Origin: Verticillium longisporum | Taxonomy: Eukaryota; Ascomycota; Sordariomycetes; Glomerellales; Plectosphaerellaceae | Length of the DNA: 64,000 nucleotides | Direction of reading: 5' to 3' | Assembly (NCBI GenBank): GCA_019188255.1 | Contig: JAETXT010000004.1 | Location: 2,170,001-2,234,000, forward strand | Shown here: piece after piece, positions 24,894-36,887 of the stretch | How positions within the stretch are numbered: the first letter of the stretch is position 1 | Layout of the letters: every line of letters starts with the position of its first letter | Position numbers and translations under genes: made by a program | Notes under the pieces: generated by a model | What the model saw: the letters and a program-made list of their open reading frames with translations, nothing else | The model's database searches: none | Told to the model about the DNA's origin: nothing

Positions 24894-25921
24894 CTACTTC
24901 AGCTGCTTCAGGATCTCGGACAAGAAATCCTCAAAACTGAGGGTGATGTAGCCGTCGCGGTCGTCGTCGTACTTCTTGAAGACGTCGGTCATGCGCTTGA
25001 GGCTGATGCAGGCCTGGACAAAGAGGTCGAAGCTCATGACGCCCTCGCCGCGCTTGTCGTAGGTGCGGAAGAGCAGCTCGACGAAGCCGGGGCTGAGGCG
25101 GTAGCGGAAGGCGACGAGGGCGTTGTTGAACTCGTCGAGGGAGATGTTGCCGGAGCGGTCGGCGTCGAAGCGGTCGAAGAGGGTGCGCCAGGATGCGAGG
25201 AAGGACCAGAGGCCGCAGAACTCGGCAAAGCCAATGGTGCCGCTGCGGTCCGAGTCGAACATGCGGATCATCATGCGGATGGTGTGGGGGTCAAAGGGGG
25301 ACCAGTCGCCGTTGACGAGGGCGGCAGAGAGCTCGCGCTCAGAGAGCTGGCCGGTGCCGTCCTTGTCGACGGCGCGGAAGAGGGGAGGAGGGTCGGATCG
25401 GCGCCGTCGGCGGTCATGTCAGGCTGTGGCGAGGGAGGAGGCCGCGAGGAGGCTTCGGGGCGGGCGTGATGGATGGGACGGGGTTGGTTCGTGGGCGGCG
25501 GGGAGGTGGCGCCGAAGCCGTGGGAGGGTGCCGCCGAGGAGCCGGAGGGCTGGCGGTGAGAGTCGGCGCGCCTGGGGTCCTCGCGCCGAGGATCATCGGA
25601 CGGGCGAGGGGGTGCGGGCTGAGGCTTGCTGTCGTAGCGGGATGGGTAGTGAGACGAGGCGCCCGAGTCGTGGCGCTGGGGTTGGGTGTGGGATGCCGTA
25701 CTGGGCCTGGGACGGGGAGGAGCGCCGCCCTTCTATTGCTATGGTTAGTATTTCTCCAGGCCCCGAAGAGCATCAGGATTGCGACGGTGGGCGGACGTGT
25801 GCGGGCTCTGCAAACCTGTGCGCGATTGCTGGTCAGCTTCGAGGATTCTTTGGCGGGGTAACGTGCCGCGAGTGACTTACCTAGGCAGCTCGTCAGGATT
25901 ATAAGGTCTGTTATAGGCCAT
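24894..25921 (-). CDS. pef1: Penta-EF-hand calcium-binding protein (ALG-2/peflin/Pef1 type); frame breaks in linker
   Basis: A Ca2+-binding adaptor of the ALG-2/peflin group, linked in yeasts and animals to membrane traffic and budding. Exon 1 (25881-25921) encodes MAYNRPYNPDELP. A 148-bp intron (25733-25880; ACTAAC branch, ATAG end) leads to a long second exon. The C-terminal half has five EF-hands: DKDGTGQLSERE, DSDRSGTIGFAE, DADRSGNISLDE, a degenerate DKRGEGVMSFDL, and DDDRDGYITLSF. The Pro/Ser/His-rich linker reads coherently (SRYDSKPQPAPPRP to ADGADPTLLP) but joins the EF-hands (LFRAVDKDG) only if one base is restored at the GGGG run 25382-25385. The linker start near 25690-25732 also needs at least one such correction. 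About 290 residues are expected. Confidence 0.85.
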
Positions 25922-27221
25922 TGTGGACAATCGCTTTGGTTCAGCAGCGAGGTGTAGATGTTGGTGGGGATAGGGGATAACAAAAAAGAAAAGGAGCGAC
26001 ACGAGAAGAAGTGACTGAGGCTCTGGCTTTGAAGGCTGTCGCAAGCTGAAGAGCAGAAAGCGAACAGTGGACAGTGGACAGTGGTCGGGTAGGAAGAGCC
26101 GCAGTGCGAGCTTGGCCTTGGCCTTGTCGGAGCCCGGTGGAAGAAGTGGGGCAACAGCGGGGAGGGGAAATCGAGGTCCCTGCGCTAACACGCTCTGGCG
26201 GCAAGGCAGCATGCGGGCGGCCCACCCAGCTTTTAAGGGGTCTAAGGTCAGGGGCACAATTTCTAAGGTACACCTACCTACCTAGGTAGGTAGGTACCTA
26301 GGTAGGTACATGGTACTACCTATATGGGTGCCTAATTTTTTGAGTTCACAGGTAACAACCATCCCAAAGGCAGGTACAAAACCGGGACTGGTTGAGGGCA
26401 ATCAGATTTTGGCCATGCTGATCCCAGCTTGGCGTGGAATGCAAGGGCATGGCATTTTCGTCAGTAAGCGGGCTCCGCCACCGTCACCATCCCGAGCTTT
26501 ACATGGCACCCGATGCGAGGTTCGACTCGGCACACGCGGCCAGTTCGTTGAAGTCCCGTACCCAGCCAGTATTCCCCCTTACTAGGCTTCCACTGCTGTA
26601 TCTACACCTGAGGCACCGACTTGGGCCTATCAGAGTGGATGCCCGGTGGACCAAGCCTGTGTTCAGCGCAGCACAATCCAATGATGCAGCCCATCATTCG
26701 AGCAAACTTCCATACCAAACATGGCCCGGTGTGCAGGCAGCCACCAGAGAGCCTGTCCCGCAGATCCACGGCAGACCTTATGCGACACGGGTGGGAATGC
26801 ATACGCACTGGTCATACCTATAGCCTCATAGCATATGGATGTAGATTATCAGTGCAACAGGAGCCCGCAGCGACAGGTCGATCAGCTTGTCAGAATCATC
26901 AGGGGGTTTGCCCACCTTTGGGGGTCCTCGCTCGTCCCATGTCATGTTCCTCTGTGTTCCCTGTTGTTTTTGCGACCAGTATCAAACTAGGAGAATTGAC
27001 ACAACAGCCTTTTGTCCAGAACCAAAGAGGCCCCGTTGGAAATGGATGTACTAGTCAAAAGCCGACCTCTCGTACTTTGAATGTACTTTGGATGTAGTGG
27101 CTGCAGGCTACGTATGGGACTTGAGGGAGTATAAACTAAGACATAAGGGGGTTGAAAAGTATGTAAACACGTTATTCCAAAGAAACTTGACTGATTTACG
27201 CCGTGTTATGTCTCCCAGCAC
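25922..27221. other. Intergenic region with a TACCTAGGTA-type palindrome
   Basis: This region holds the promoter of the penta-EF-hand gene and the 3' flank of the membrane-protein gene. It contains the palindromic cluster at 26273-26309. No conserved coding signal was found in the overlapping short frames at 26434-27097. Confidence 0.5.
26273..26309. repeat. Palindromic CCTA/TAGG cluster
   Basis: Three CCTA units run into TAGG units, then TACCTAGGTAGGTAC, giving several nested inverted repeats that could form cruciforms or hairpins. Similar sequence occurs at 34084-34195 and 39795-39812. Confidence 0.85.
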
Positions 27222-29201
27222 CTAGTGTCCTTCACGTGCCTCTAGCTTTAGGTACGCCTCTCGAAAACGACGAATAAATATGACGTGGCGCACTGTCTTC
27301 CAGACATAGGACAGCAGAAGAAACCCAGCAAAAGCAAATGCAGAATAGGGAAAACAGAAATATGTGAACAGCAAGACACCAACAAAATGGATGACCGACA
27401 CCAGCAGTGCAATGCAAAAGGCCACTTTTCTTTTTTCTCTTGCAGCTTCGACAACACTCTGGTATCTGGGCGTACTGGCCTGTGATTGTGTCGTTAGCGA
27501 GGTTCGGGACGAACCAGATCCACGACAGAGAGGCGAAGCCAGCCGCCTGTCTTGAAGCACTCTGCAGGTACTCACGGGGTTGCCTTCTTCAGTCGTGAGG
27601 GTATTGACTCTGGTCTCAAGCTGATGGGGAGTAGCAACTTTGGAAATTGGAGCGACAGTTCGCCCAGCACTCGATGAGGAAGATGATGCTGTCTCAAAGC
27701 GCTGCATTGGCCCTAAACCCATTTTTCGGGCTGCCAAAGGCAGAGATCCTCTTCTGTCTTGGGGTGTTTGAGGTGATATCTGCTGGTGAGGCCGAAACCG
27801 CACGATCATGGAGCTGTCTTGGGGAGTAGAGGCTGCTGTAGTGTCGCCCATTTGGATCGCCGGTATTTCTACTTCCGACTTTTCAGACCCTAACACTGCG
27901 GAAGACCCCTTTGCTCTCGGAACAACTATGCTCTGGCTGATTTCCTCTTCACCAAATCCTCTTGCAGCTAAAGCACCAGGCATCCGGGCTTCTCCATGAA
28001 TGGGCTTTGTGATGCCTAAGAACATGTATTAGCATCCGATGAGCAAATAGATCTCGTCAACCTACTCCCGACCTCCAGTGCTGTGAGAGCAAACACCAGC
28101 AGAAGCAGCAGCGGCATGACTTGACCAAAGCTGAATTCAAGGAGAGGACTTATGTCGACTTCTGGCTCAAAAAGGCTTCGTCGCAACGACTCCAAACCGA
28201 TCCCGGTCCAAGTAAGACTGGTGCAAAAGTCGAGGATCAACGAATTATAGATATCCGTCAAAACGTTCGCCAAGATGGTCCATCATACCATTGCCTCGGA
28301 GTGTGCGGGTGTCGTTTTTTGATAACCTTGTGTTTCTTGTCGAGACTTGCCAGTCTTCTTTGATGTTGCTGCTCGTGGAAGAGGCTTGTGAAACGCTTCG
28401 GGTTGGGCTCTCTGTAAATGGAACACATGATCGTCAGCAGCCAGGGAGGTGTAGACGTGTAATTCTCATCCTCCCGTCGTATATCACGCATGGCGCTCAT
28501 GTAAAGGATTAACATGACAATAGCGTCGGCAGTTCCGTCTCGCAGCGCTACGCCAAAAGTCTCTTTGTCACCATAGCTCTCCCATAGCTCGCAGGCAGCT
28601 GGTCTCGACGGATCGTAGTTCCATATGATGTGCTCCAGGTAGGTACCTGCGATCATGGTTGCCAGGTAGAACGCCATTGAGGCACTACGAACACGAGTCT
28701 GCCATATATGATTATGAAAGTGTAGCCTCAAGATGCTCAACGTCGCCAGGTGTACACCTGATGCTAATGAAGCGAGCTCTATGCCGACATGGTAAGAAAA
28801 TGCGGACATATCGCAGAAAGGAATTGATATGGCGACGCAAAGCGCGAAGTCCGTTACCAGGGTTTGATCGCTGAGGGATAGAATAAACGTCTGGAATCTG
28901 CTGATTCGGTGACAGGCAGGATGATTTTCAGGGTTGCCAGCAATCCATTTCACGAATGGGAGTGCCAAGAAGAGCTCGTCGCACAGAGCGTATTGTTCTT
29001 TAGGGAGCCTGCGCCGAACGATGGCAAGGAAAGCAGTGATCATGGCCGTGAAGGAAATCACAAGCATTGAGAGGATAATCTGGACAATACTGATCGTCAG
29101 TTACTGACCGAAAACAATAGTCCTCCGTAGTGATGATGGCTTACTGCTATGCCCTGAATATCAGGGTCGACAGGGTCCAACAGGCACGACTCTTCGCCGC
29201 A
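27222..29201 (-). CDS. Polytopic fungal membrane protein (about 8-9 TM), unknown function; one frame break, start unresolved
   Basis: Exons from 5': up to 29145, then 28066-29079, 27576-28015 and 27222-27479, with introns of 65, 50 and 96 bp. The 65-bp intron joins DPDIQGIA to IILSMLVISF in frame. Hydrophobic segments are visible as SMLVISFTAMITAFLAIV, DFALCVAISIPF, LASGVHLATLSIL, MAFYLATMIAGTYL, AIVMLILYMSAM, SFGQVMPLLLLLVFALTAL, and two C-terminal ones (FCIALLVSVIHFVGVL, FAFAGFLLLSYVW). The layout resembles uncharacterised multi-pass proteins common in filamentous fungi. At the AAAA run 28260-28263 one base appears missing: WYDGPSWRTF continues as LTDIYNSLILDF after restoring it. The N-terminal frame (CGEESCLLDPVDPDIQ) has no in-frame ATG back to a stop at 29268-29270, so the start is undefined. 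Intron 27480-27575 is a multiple of three and open. Confidence 0.65.
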
Positions 29202-30937
29202 TTTCGTTTTTACTGCGCAGTAATCACCTATGTCGGCAAATCTTCTCTTGCGTTTTCCAACCCTGAATCACAGAGAAAATATATCTGTTCGAGGCTCCCA
29301 CAAATACTAGAGGGGGTGCATTCTGACTATGTATAGAACCGTCTTCCTCCAGCCTGATTCCTAATCGGGTACAACTGTATGGCGCTGCTGAGGATGCGTA
29401 TGATCAGATTCGGGCCGAAGCAAGGCAGCCAAGTCGTAGCCCCCGAGAGTCCTAGATAACGTGAATACGTATAATTGTGTTAAATCTTGTAGCCTTTAAG
29501 TGACCAATACAATTTTGCATATATAAAGACGTCGGCAACCTATAGCCGTTCGAGTGTACTGATTATCTTAGAAGCCCGAACTCTCAATAATCAAAATCAC
29601 CTCACCACACACCCATATAGACGCTCGCCCTGAGATACGTCTGCTAGGTGGCACTGACTGACCCGATTGCCACCCACTTTCGGGCATTCCGGGAACTATC
29701 CGTAGTCCATAGCCCTGTCATCAACGTCCACCAGAAATCCAATCCAATACACCACGCGAGTCGTCGCGGATAGGGCACAGATCTACACCATCTCTTTCGG
29801 CCCGAGAACAGTCTCGAGTACTTTGGAGCCAAGGAGCCGGTTATACCGCCTGCTCGAAAGAATCTTATCTATTAAAGTGCGATGAAGCGATATAATATAA
29901 CTGGTCCGGGGGCTCAATTCTGTCATTATCTGGAGCGCTCAGAACGTACCTTTGTTCCTGAGGTTGTTGTCGGGCCTAAAGGGATGGTGACCAAGGTGTA
30001 AAACCCTGCATTTTGGATCGATGGTAAACGCACCGAAGCCAACTCAGTTTGGGGTACTCAGGGCAAGGTGGCATAAGATGAGAGCATGGTCAAGGTGTGC
30101 GCGACGAATCTGAAAAACACTGCAAAGATTCTCACCTGGTTGGTCCAGAATAGGTGCATCAAGCCAGCGAAGCTTGACTTTAGAACATATAGCAAGCGTA
30201 CCTATGCTGAATCGACATTTTCATTGCAAAGTCCAGACGATCGATGCAGCATACTCGAACGCGCGCCGGAGCCTGCGTGGCTCAGAGAATCACAAAGCGT
30301 ATTTTCCAAGTGCCGTATTCCACCTACTCTGTAATGCGAGACAAGATCGAGACAGTATGCCCAAGCACGCCCACGTACTGCTCTGTGGCCCAGTGGTTGC
30401 GCGCGTTGGAGTGACCTTACCTTTAGTGAGGCTCGGGATCTGCCGACCCGTCCCTTGTATTCCATTCAAGAATGTCAGATCCCTCACGTTGCCAAGGCTT
30501 GCAACCGGTGCGTCTTGGCCCATGAGCCTGACCTAACGGGCAGTGAACACTGTTGGCTTGCCAAGTGTTTCATGCATGGGCTGGAGCGTGAACGATCAGC
30601 GGCTCCCCGACACGGCCGAGTTGCGCCGTGCCGTCGTGCCGAGACGATCACCCCTTCGCTCCCTGCCGGCCACGTGCGCCTGCACACGTCAGAATTAGAA
30701 TCTCCACAGAGCCGTGGTGAGATATGTAAGATGCTCAGACTACTACATACATCATGTTCACTCCGCCAGTCCCATCATATCTACACATTGTATAGCGGAT
30801 CAAAAAGCCAATCCAACTCCAAGCACGCCATGCAGTAGGCATATGAGCCACTCAAGATGCCGCCCAGACATTAAACAAGAGACAAACCGCCACAACCGTC
30901 TTCTGGCGTCAGACATGGCGATTTCCTCTCACCCGCC
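29202..30937. other. Intergenic, AT-richer stretch
   Basis: No gene seen. The part from 29440 to 29920 is clearly AT-richer than the surroundings (for example TATATAAAGACG near 29520). This could be UTR/promoter sequence or old degraded repeat DNA; no coding remnant of a transposase or reverse transcriptase was recognised. Confidence 0.45.
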
Positions 30938-32829
30938 TTACTCCCGCTTCACCGGGTGCAACAACAGGTTGGGCATGTACAGTTGCCCCTCGCTCTCCGT
31001 GAGCGGGTACATCGGCTTTCCATCCTGGGTCTTCTTCCCCTGCAGCCACCCTTCGAACAGCTCCCCAGGCCAACCGCCGGCCCACCAGAATGTGCTTGAC
31101 ATCTGGGGTGAGTTGATCATGTCTGGCTGTCCCCATTGTGGATCTCCCTTGCCGAAACCATCATCGCTGGCCTTTGGTCCCCGAGCATCCATCTCACACG
31201 CTCCTCGTCATCGGGCACATCGTTCAGGTACCAGGGCAGCGGCGGGGCACTGATTTTGAGCCCCAACCACAGCGCGAATGATGGTAGCGTTGCCTCTGAT
31301 GCTATTCGCAATCCTCGCCTCTGCAACGTGTGAACGGCGTGCAATAATGCCCGGCTGCCACGTTGAATCGCTGGTGGACAAAAATATCGGGGTGGGCCTT
31401 GCTTTCCAGCCCGGAATCCGTAGACCCAGCCCCGGAAGATCCACGTCGTGCTCTTGCGCGCATCCGCGCACAGGCTCGTCACAATGACATCGGCATCTTC
31501 TCCCACACCCCACTCAAAGTTGTCCTCCTCGTCAGTGGTGGGTGGCCGTGGCCCAATGGGTGAGACCTCGCGCACGCGAACCGGGCCCCACTGACCTCGT
31601 TAGCAATTGACCACAAGAAAACCTCATGGGCGCACTTACAACATGAGAGCGGCCCCGGTTGACCTCATCGACAGCGGCCCGGAACTCATCGGTTGTGTTG
31701 AACACGGTAGGGTCGTAGAAGAAAGTCGATCGTTCCATGGCCTGTTTGCGCGGCTCCTTGCGAGACCATAGGTCCACAGCATCCAGATAAGCCCCAGCAT
31801 CGCCAGTGAACCGCATGTCCATCTCAAACTGCCAGTAGTGGTCAAATTCGGGGTAGTAGTGAGAGAAGAGTTGCAATGGCTGGAAAGCCTGCCAAAACGT
31901 TCGGTGCTCGAGGGTTTCGGGGTACCAACTCTCCAAGAGAGGCTCGTTCCAGAGAACGGCGATGGACTGCAGCTCCTTAGGAATCTTGGCATGCTCAAAG
32001 GCACGGGCATACTCTTCTGGCGAATTCCAAGGGTTGAACTCCTCGCTGCGAATATGGACCAACAGCACGACGACGTACTCTCCACCAGTGCGCAATGACG
32101 CTTCGACGATGAGGGAGCGGATGTGCTGCATGTCACGCTTCTTGTAGTCGTAGCCATCATAGGCTCTCAGGATGATCGCTGTCCGTCGACTTCCACTGAA
32201 ATCAGTCCATTGATGGTCTTCCGGCACCGTGCCGGCGCTCTTCCAGGCGAATCGAACGGGGTTGTTGAGGAACTTGGTGGCTTCGCTGGTGAAGCGATGA
32301 GCGTTTAACGCAAAGCAGTCATTCTGAAGCAAGCCCCAGTCGACCGTGTCCCAATCGACCACTGTGCGACTGTAAGATTTGTCTTCTTCACCGAAACCAT
32401 AAGGTCCATAGCGACCATCGGGAGACATCCAAGACTTCTCCAGACCTAGCTCTTCATGAGAGCCGGCAAACGGCACGGGGTACTCTGCGATATCGTCAGC
32501 AGGCTAGGGCCGGCGTCAGGGCCAATCGACTCACTCTGCGACAGATGGGCGGATGTGAGGACATCGTCGGAGCTGTTGGATAGTAGTTGACCTCGGGGGC
32601 CGTAGCAGGGCACGCGGGGCCCAAGCGACATGATGGGGCGCGGCGGCGACATGCGCGGAGGAGCGCGTCCCCGAACCGTATCGACAGTGTGCATCATCCA
32701 TGTTGCGGGGCCGTTCTCTTCAATGAATATGTAGCACACGACATACAATACGGCGAGGAAGGCCAGGACAGAGCGGAAGAGGCGCCATGGCCTGAGGCGA
32801 TAAGGCGCGAGGCCGAGGCTGATTCTCAT
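30938..32829 (-). CDS. DUF3405 family type II membrane protein (glycosyltransferase-like)
   Basis: A fungal-specific family (Pfam DUF3405) of unknown biochemical role, with an N-terminal anchor and a large lumenal domain. Exons: 32535-32829, 31640-32484, 31198-31590 and 30938-31147, giving about 580 residues. The start MRISLGLAPYRLRPWRLF leads into one TM segment (VLAFLAVLYVVCYIFI). The family pattern follows: RTAIILRAYDGYDY, LIVEASLRTGGEYVVVLLVH, IAVLWNEPLLESWYP, YYPEFDHYWQFEMDMRFTGD, and C-terminal STFWWAGGWPGELFEGWL with MPNLLLHPVKRE. Introns 1 and 2 (50 and 49 bp) are well supported by branch and splice sites. The third frame change near 31200 can be a 50-bp intron (31148-31197, GTGAGA to CAAG, weak branch) or a one-base deletion with that stretch coding. 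It is divergent from the ChaC gene. Confidence 0.85.
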
Positions 32830-35105
32830 AGTCGTCGGATGGGCGACAGCATGATTGAGGAAGCGTCGCGATGAGTGATGGGGTCCCTTGGACGGCCGTC
32901 GCAATCGGTCGGTTGGTACTGTAGCGGGCGCTGGACGGCGTGTGGCTGACTGCTCGAGCTTCTCTCGCACCTCTGTTCTCTCTCGGCTGAGCGGCGCACG
33001 GGAGGGGCCGAGTCGAGTCGCGAGGACACAAGTCAGACGGAGAAGGAAAGAATTTGAGATCAACAACGGGACCCTGGGTGAAGTGAAAATAAGGATGAAA
33101 GCTGTCAAGTGGCCAAGCAAATGGTCGCCAGGCCTAAACCAGCCAGTGTGCATGATACCCCTGAAGAGGTTGGAAAATTATCCAAGGCGCCATTGGAGGT
33201 TGAGGACGCTGGCCCGTTCTTCATCTCTTTGGGGCCCATGCTCATCTCCAGAAGCCCGGGGCTGGGCCTCGCCTCTGGCGTGTGGGCAAAAGGAGCCAGA
33301 TGGCGCCAACGCGGTGGTTGCAGGGGGGGCGCGGGATGCCTCGCTAGTCTTCCATTTCGGCGCCATCGGAATTGGCCAAGCAGCCGACCATTCAGCACAA
33401 ACTGGGTGGGCTTGAGGATCTCGACGGGCACTCGACGCGATGACCGCTGCGGTAGAACTGTGGCCTAGGTATTGAGTGAGGGCCAGTAGAAGGGGGCAGG
33501 CTTCGTTAGTCTCGGTCATGTTCGCGGACGAGCTGCTTCCGGCATGAATCGTGGGACGACTGAGACCACAAGAAAATAACATGGAAATCAGTGTGGTGGC
33601 AGACTTCCGAAGGGATTGACTCGATATCGAACCCGCGGCACGGGTGCACGTGCAGACGCAAAATGTAGCAAGGGTGTTTGGATTCTTGAACAATGCCACC
33701 AACCATCCATGGGCCGATGCGAGCCTGGCGAGCCTGTTAGGACCTCTTCTGTGGCAGCATTTGGACGGATCGAATGATGTTGGAATAAAGTGAAGTGACA
33801 GAGACAATTTAGAGCCGAGTGACTGACTGCTTTGGCTTTGTCCGACCATCGATCTGCCTCTCTGCTTGCATCTGGGCTGGAACGGGCAGGGGTGACCTCA
33901 GCACTCAGGATCTAGGAAGGTGGTACCTCCTCTGAGGGGCAAGAGCACACGTGTGATGGTCCTGCACTTGAGCCATGCAAGGCCATGTAACACGTGAGGA
34001 ACGAGGCTGGCAGGAGGCATGCTCCCCGCCTCATTCTTTAGTCGCACCTTCGTTGTTATTGATGAGCACCTGCCCTCCACATGCTACCTTACCTACCTTA
34101 CTCAAAGCAAGCCCCACGTAGGTAATCGGACTTGCCGCCTTACTCGGGTGCCTACCTACCTTGCCTGCCTACCTACCTAGCAAGCCTAGGTAGTCAGCAA
34201 AGGGGGACACTGCAATACAGCGGGCGCCAAGTCGGTACAGGCATCGCATCAACCCCTAACTCGGTCCCCGCGCAGATGTCGAGAGATGCAGGGCACTTGG
34301 GCACGCACCTCACCTGCTGCAATGCCCAGACTTTCCCACGGCTCCCGGCAACCATGCCCGCATGGGATTGCGTATGCTTCCGAGGCCCTCCTCCACCGCC
34401 CGCCAGGCAGGCCCCCGTATCCATGTGAGGGAGAGAGAGGCCAACAGAGAGAGGAGAAGAAATAAGACCACAGCGTGCCCACTCGCCATCGTCTACTCAA
34501 ACTTCTTCTGTCCTGACCTCCCTTCGCTGTTAGACTCCAAGAAGCTCGCATGGTTCCTCCACCGCCCGGGCCGACAGCCATGGCACATTCACACGTCGCT
34601 AGTCATTGGTTCCTGGATTCTGGATTCTGGATGTTTGCCTACCGCGAGGCAAACGGTTCAACAGAAATACCCGTCACTCCGCCGTCTGCGGCTTCTCACA
34701 GACATCTAGACAAAGTTGTCGCTCTGCACCCCAGATGACGTGACGGCTGGCCCATCACACGACACTGAGCTGTTGGGTCGCTATCCCCCACCGGGCTGCC
34801 CGGTGCATTTGTCATGACTGGCAAGGCCACCTGAGTGTGAGGAGCCCTGGGACCTAGGACGGGTGGTCGTGGCCGCCCGATCGATTTTATACCCGATCCC
34901 GCCCTGTCTGCCCCGCCGCGGGGTACTCGCTGTTTCTGTCTGTCCACGACCTTGATACATACCACACACGGACACACCCACACCCAACACACACACACCT
35001 TGACAGCTCTCCAGACTGTGGCCTCAAGTTGAGGCTGCCCTTGCTTTTCGTTTTTGTTTTCTTCACCTACCCTGGCTTTACCGCTCCACCGTGGACGTCA
35101 CGCAC
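32830..35105. other. Divergent intergenic region (2.3 kb) with a CCTA-rich tract
   Basis: It lies between the DUF3405 start and the ChaC-like start. A CCTA/TAGG-rich tract occupies 34084-34195. Open frames on either strand (for example minus 33178-33849) are compositionally odd and lack motifs. A CA-rich tract (ACACACACACAC) lies at about 34978-34998, upstream of the ChaC gene. Confidence 0.5.
34084..34195. repeat. CCTA/TAGG-rich intergenic tract
   Basis: Repeated CTACC, CCTACCTACC and CCTAGGTAG units are interspersed over about 110 bp, with both orientations present. It is the same motif family as at 26273-26309. Confidence 0.75.
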
Positions 35106-36135
35106 ATGGCGTCGGCCGACCTTCACACAGACGGCGATGAGTTTTGGCTCTTTGGATATGGGTACGTCCAGTGACGCCAGTTGCCGGTGGTGTATCAATC
35201 ACAGCTTGGCTCGCCCCTCCATCTCACACGTCAACCTCACAGGAGCCTGATCTGGAAGCCTCCTCCACACTTTGGTAAAGCTTGCACCCTCGGAAATGCC
35301 GCTCTCCTCCTAACAGCCACAAGATAGGAGGATCCCTGGCTGGGTAACAGGCTACGTCCGTCGTTTCTGGCAGGTCTGTTCATCCTCCGCCCCTCATCTC
35401 TTTCCTGAACCAACACAGAAGCACATCAACTAACACGACATCAAAGGCAAGGTACGCTGCGAGCTCATACGACAGGATGAAACCTCATCGCCGCCCGTAC
35501 TGAACATAACCCCCCAGCCAGGACCACCGCGGCACCCCAGAAGCCCCAGGCCGCGTTGTCACCCTCATCGAGCGCTCATACTGGTCCGCCATCCACGACG
35601 CGCATGACACAGCCCCCGACCGCGTCTGGGGCGTCGCCTACCGCATCCGCCCCGACAAGGTCGCCGAGGTCCGCGACTACCTCGACATTCGCGAGATCAA
35701 CGGCTACACGATCCACTACACGCCCTTCCACCCAGCCGAGCCCGCCCCGCCGTCGACCACATCCTCCTCTTCTGCCGCCGCCGCCGCCTCGGCATCGGGA
35801 CCTCCCAACCCCGCCGCCCCCATCCGCACCCTCGTCTACATAGGCACCCCCGACAACGACCAGTTCACCGGCCCCCAAGACCCGCAGGCCCTCGCTGCGC
35901 ACATCCCCGGAGCGTGGGGCCCTCGGGCCTCAACACCGACTACCTCTTCAACCTCGACCAGGCCCTCGACGAGCTGAGCCCTGACAGCGGCGACGATCAC
36001 ATCAGAGACCTCACGCGCCGCGTGCGCGCCATCATCGCCGCCGAGGGGCCCTCCGCCGAAGCCGAGACGAAAGCTGACGAGCTCGCCAGGACGAACGCAA
36101 CAAACACGGAGGAACAGGAGGAGACGGAACACTGA
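35106..36135 (+). CDS. ChaC-type glutathione-specific gamma-glutamylcyclotransferase; predicted 5-nt microexon; one frame break
   Basis: A cytosolic enzyme that cleaves glutathione to 5-oxoproline and Cys-Gly (as yeast Gcg1). Exons: 35106-35161, 35243-35274, 35324-35373, 35447-35451 and 35518-36135. The spliced start gives [35 protein letters not shown]; the YGSLIW loop is the family signature. Reaching the conserved DHRGTPEAPGRVVTLI block with the usual WQASxDHRG spacing needs a 5-nt exon (GCAAG, 35447-35451), giving WQASQDHRG. Skipping it (intron 35374-35521) would give WQDHRG, two residues plus one shorter. Later blocks are VWGVAYRI, YLDIREINGYT, TLVYIGTPDNDQFTG and SGLNTDYLFNL. Near 35906-35914 one base is missing (HIPG to VGPSGLNTDY). 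About 253 residues are expected. It is convergent with the RRM gene. Confidence 0.88.
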
Positions 36136-36887
36136 TGGGAGGTCACGCGGGCGGGCGTTTCGAAAGAGTCAACTGGGACAAAAGGTTGGTTGTTACCGCA
36201 AACCTGTCACGACGGCAGCATTGGACCATGGAAACCACCCATCATTTTCGTTCTTTTCTCTTCCACTTTCTCTCCTCTCTCTGCTTTGCAGGCCGGTTGG
36301 CTCCCCTGATTTCATACGAGACGAGAAATTCACTCATAGAACAGACGTACAGATTGCAATGCTAGACCTCCAGAAACTTGGCTGGGGACTGCAAAAGGAA
36401 CAACATCAGAGAACCCATCGTCGTCCCCACCCGTCATCTTCGCGTCACCTTGTTCCGAGTCAATTTTGTGCCCATACATGGCTGTCATCTACCCTCACCA
36501 TACACGCAAACATGCGACAGATAGTAAGCAACGTTCCAATCTTGCCGAACGACGGCGCGAGTAAGGAAAAGCACACGGGAAGCGACGGTAAACATTTCAC
36601 CATCAAGAAATGAAACAAGGCGATAAAAGCGAAAGCGAAACACCCCGCCGAAAATAAAAACCCAAGGCCGTTCAATTCCGTTTGCCAGGCATAAGCCCCC
36701 TCTCCATTGCTGAGGGACCCGAGCCTTCCTTTGCCACCAGAGTTCTTGTCCATGCGCGCAACACTAGGACCGGGGGTATCTTGTTGTAGCACCGAAGGGT
36801 AGCACCAATTCGCTCGATCGAACCTACGGACACCGGCGCACACGCATCATTTGTCGTTACGGGGAAACGGGATGTCGCCAAATACGC
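36136..36887. other. Convergent 3' intergenic region
   Basis: It lies between the ends of the ChaC-like and RRM genes and probably consists mostly of their 3' UTRs. No gene seen. Confidence 0.5.

Noticed and set aside
24879..25469. 196-codon plus-strand frame over the EF-hand gene
   Set aside because: Antisense shadow; the minus strand encodes five EF-hands.
29440..29920. Possible RIP-mutated transposon relic in an AT-richer stretch
   Set aside because: Base composition differs, but no transposase, reverse transcriptase or terminal repeat could be recognised, and dinucleotide indices could not be computed.
33178..33849. 223-codon minus-strand frame upstream of DUF3405
   Set aside because: Composition is mixed, there is no motif, and competing frames overlap; not supported as a gene.
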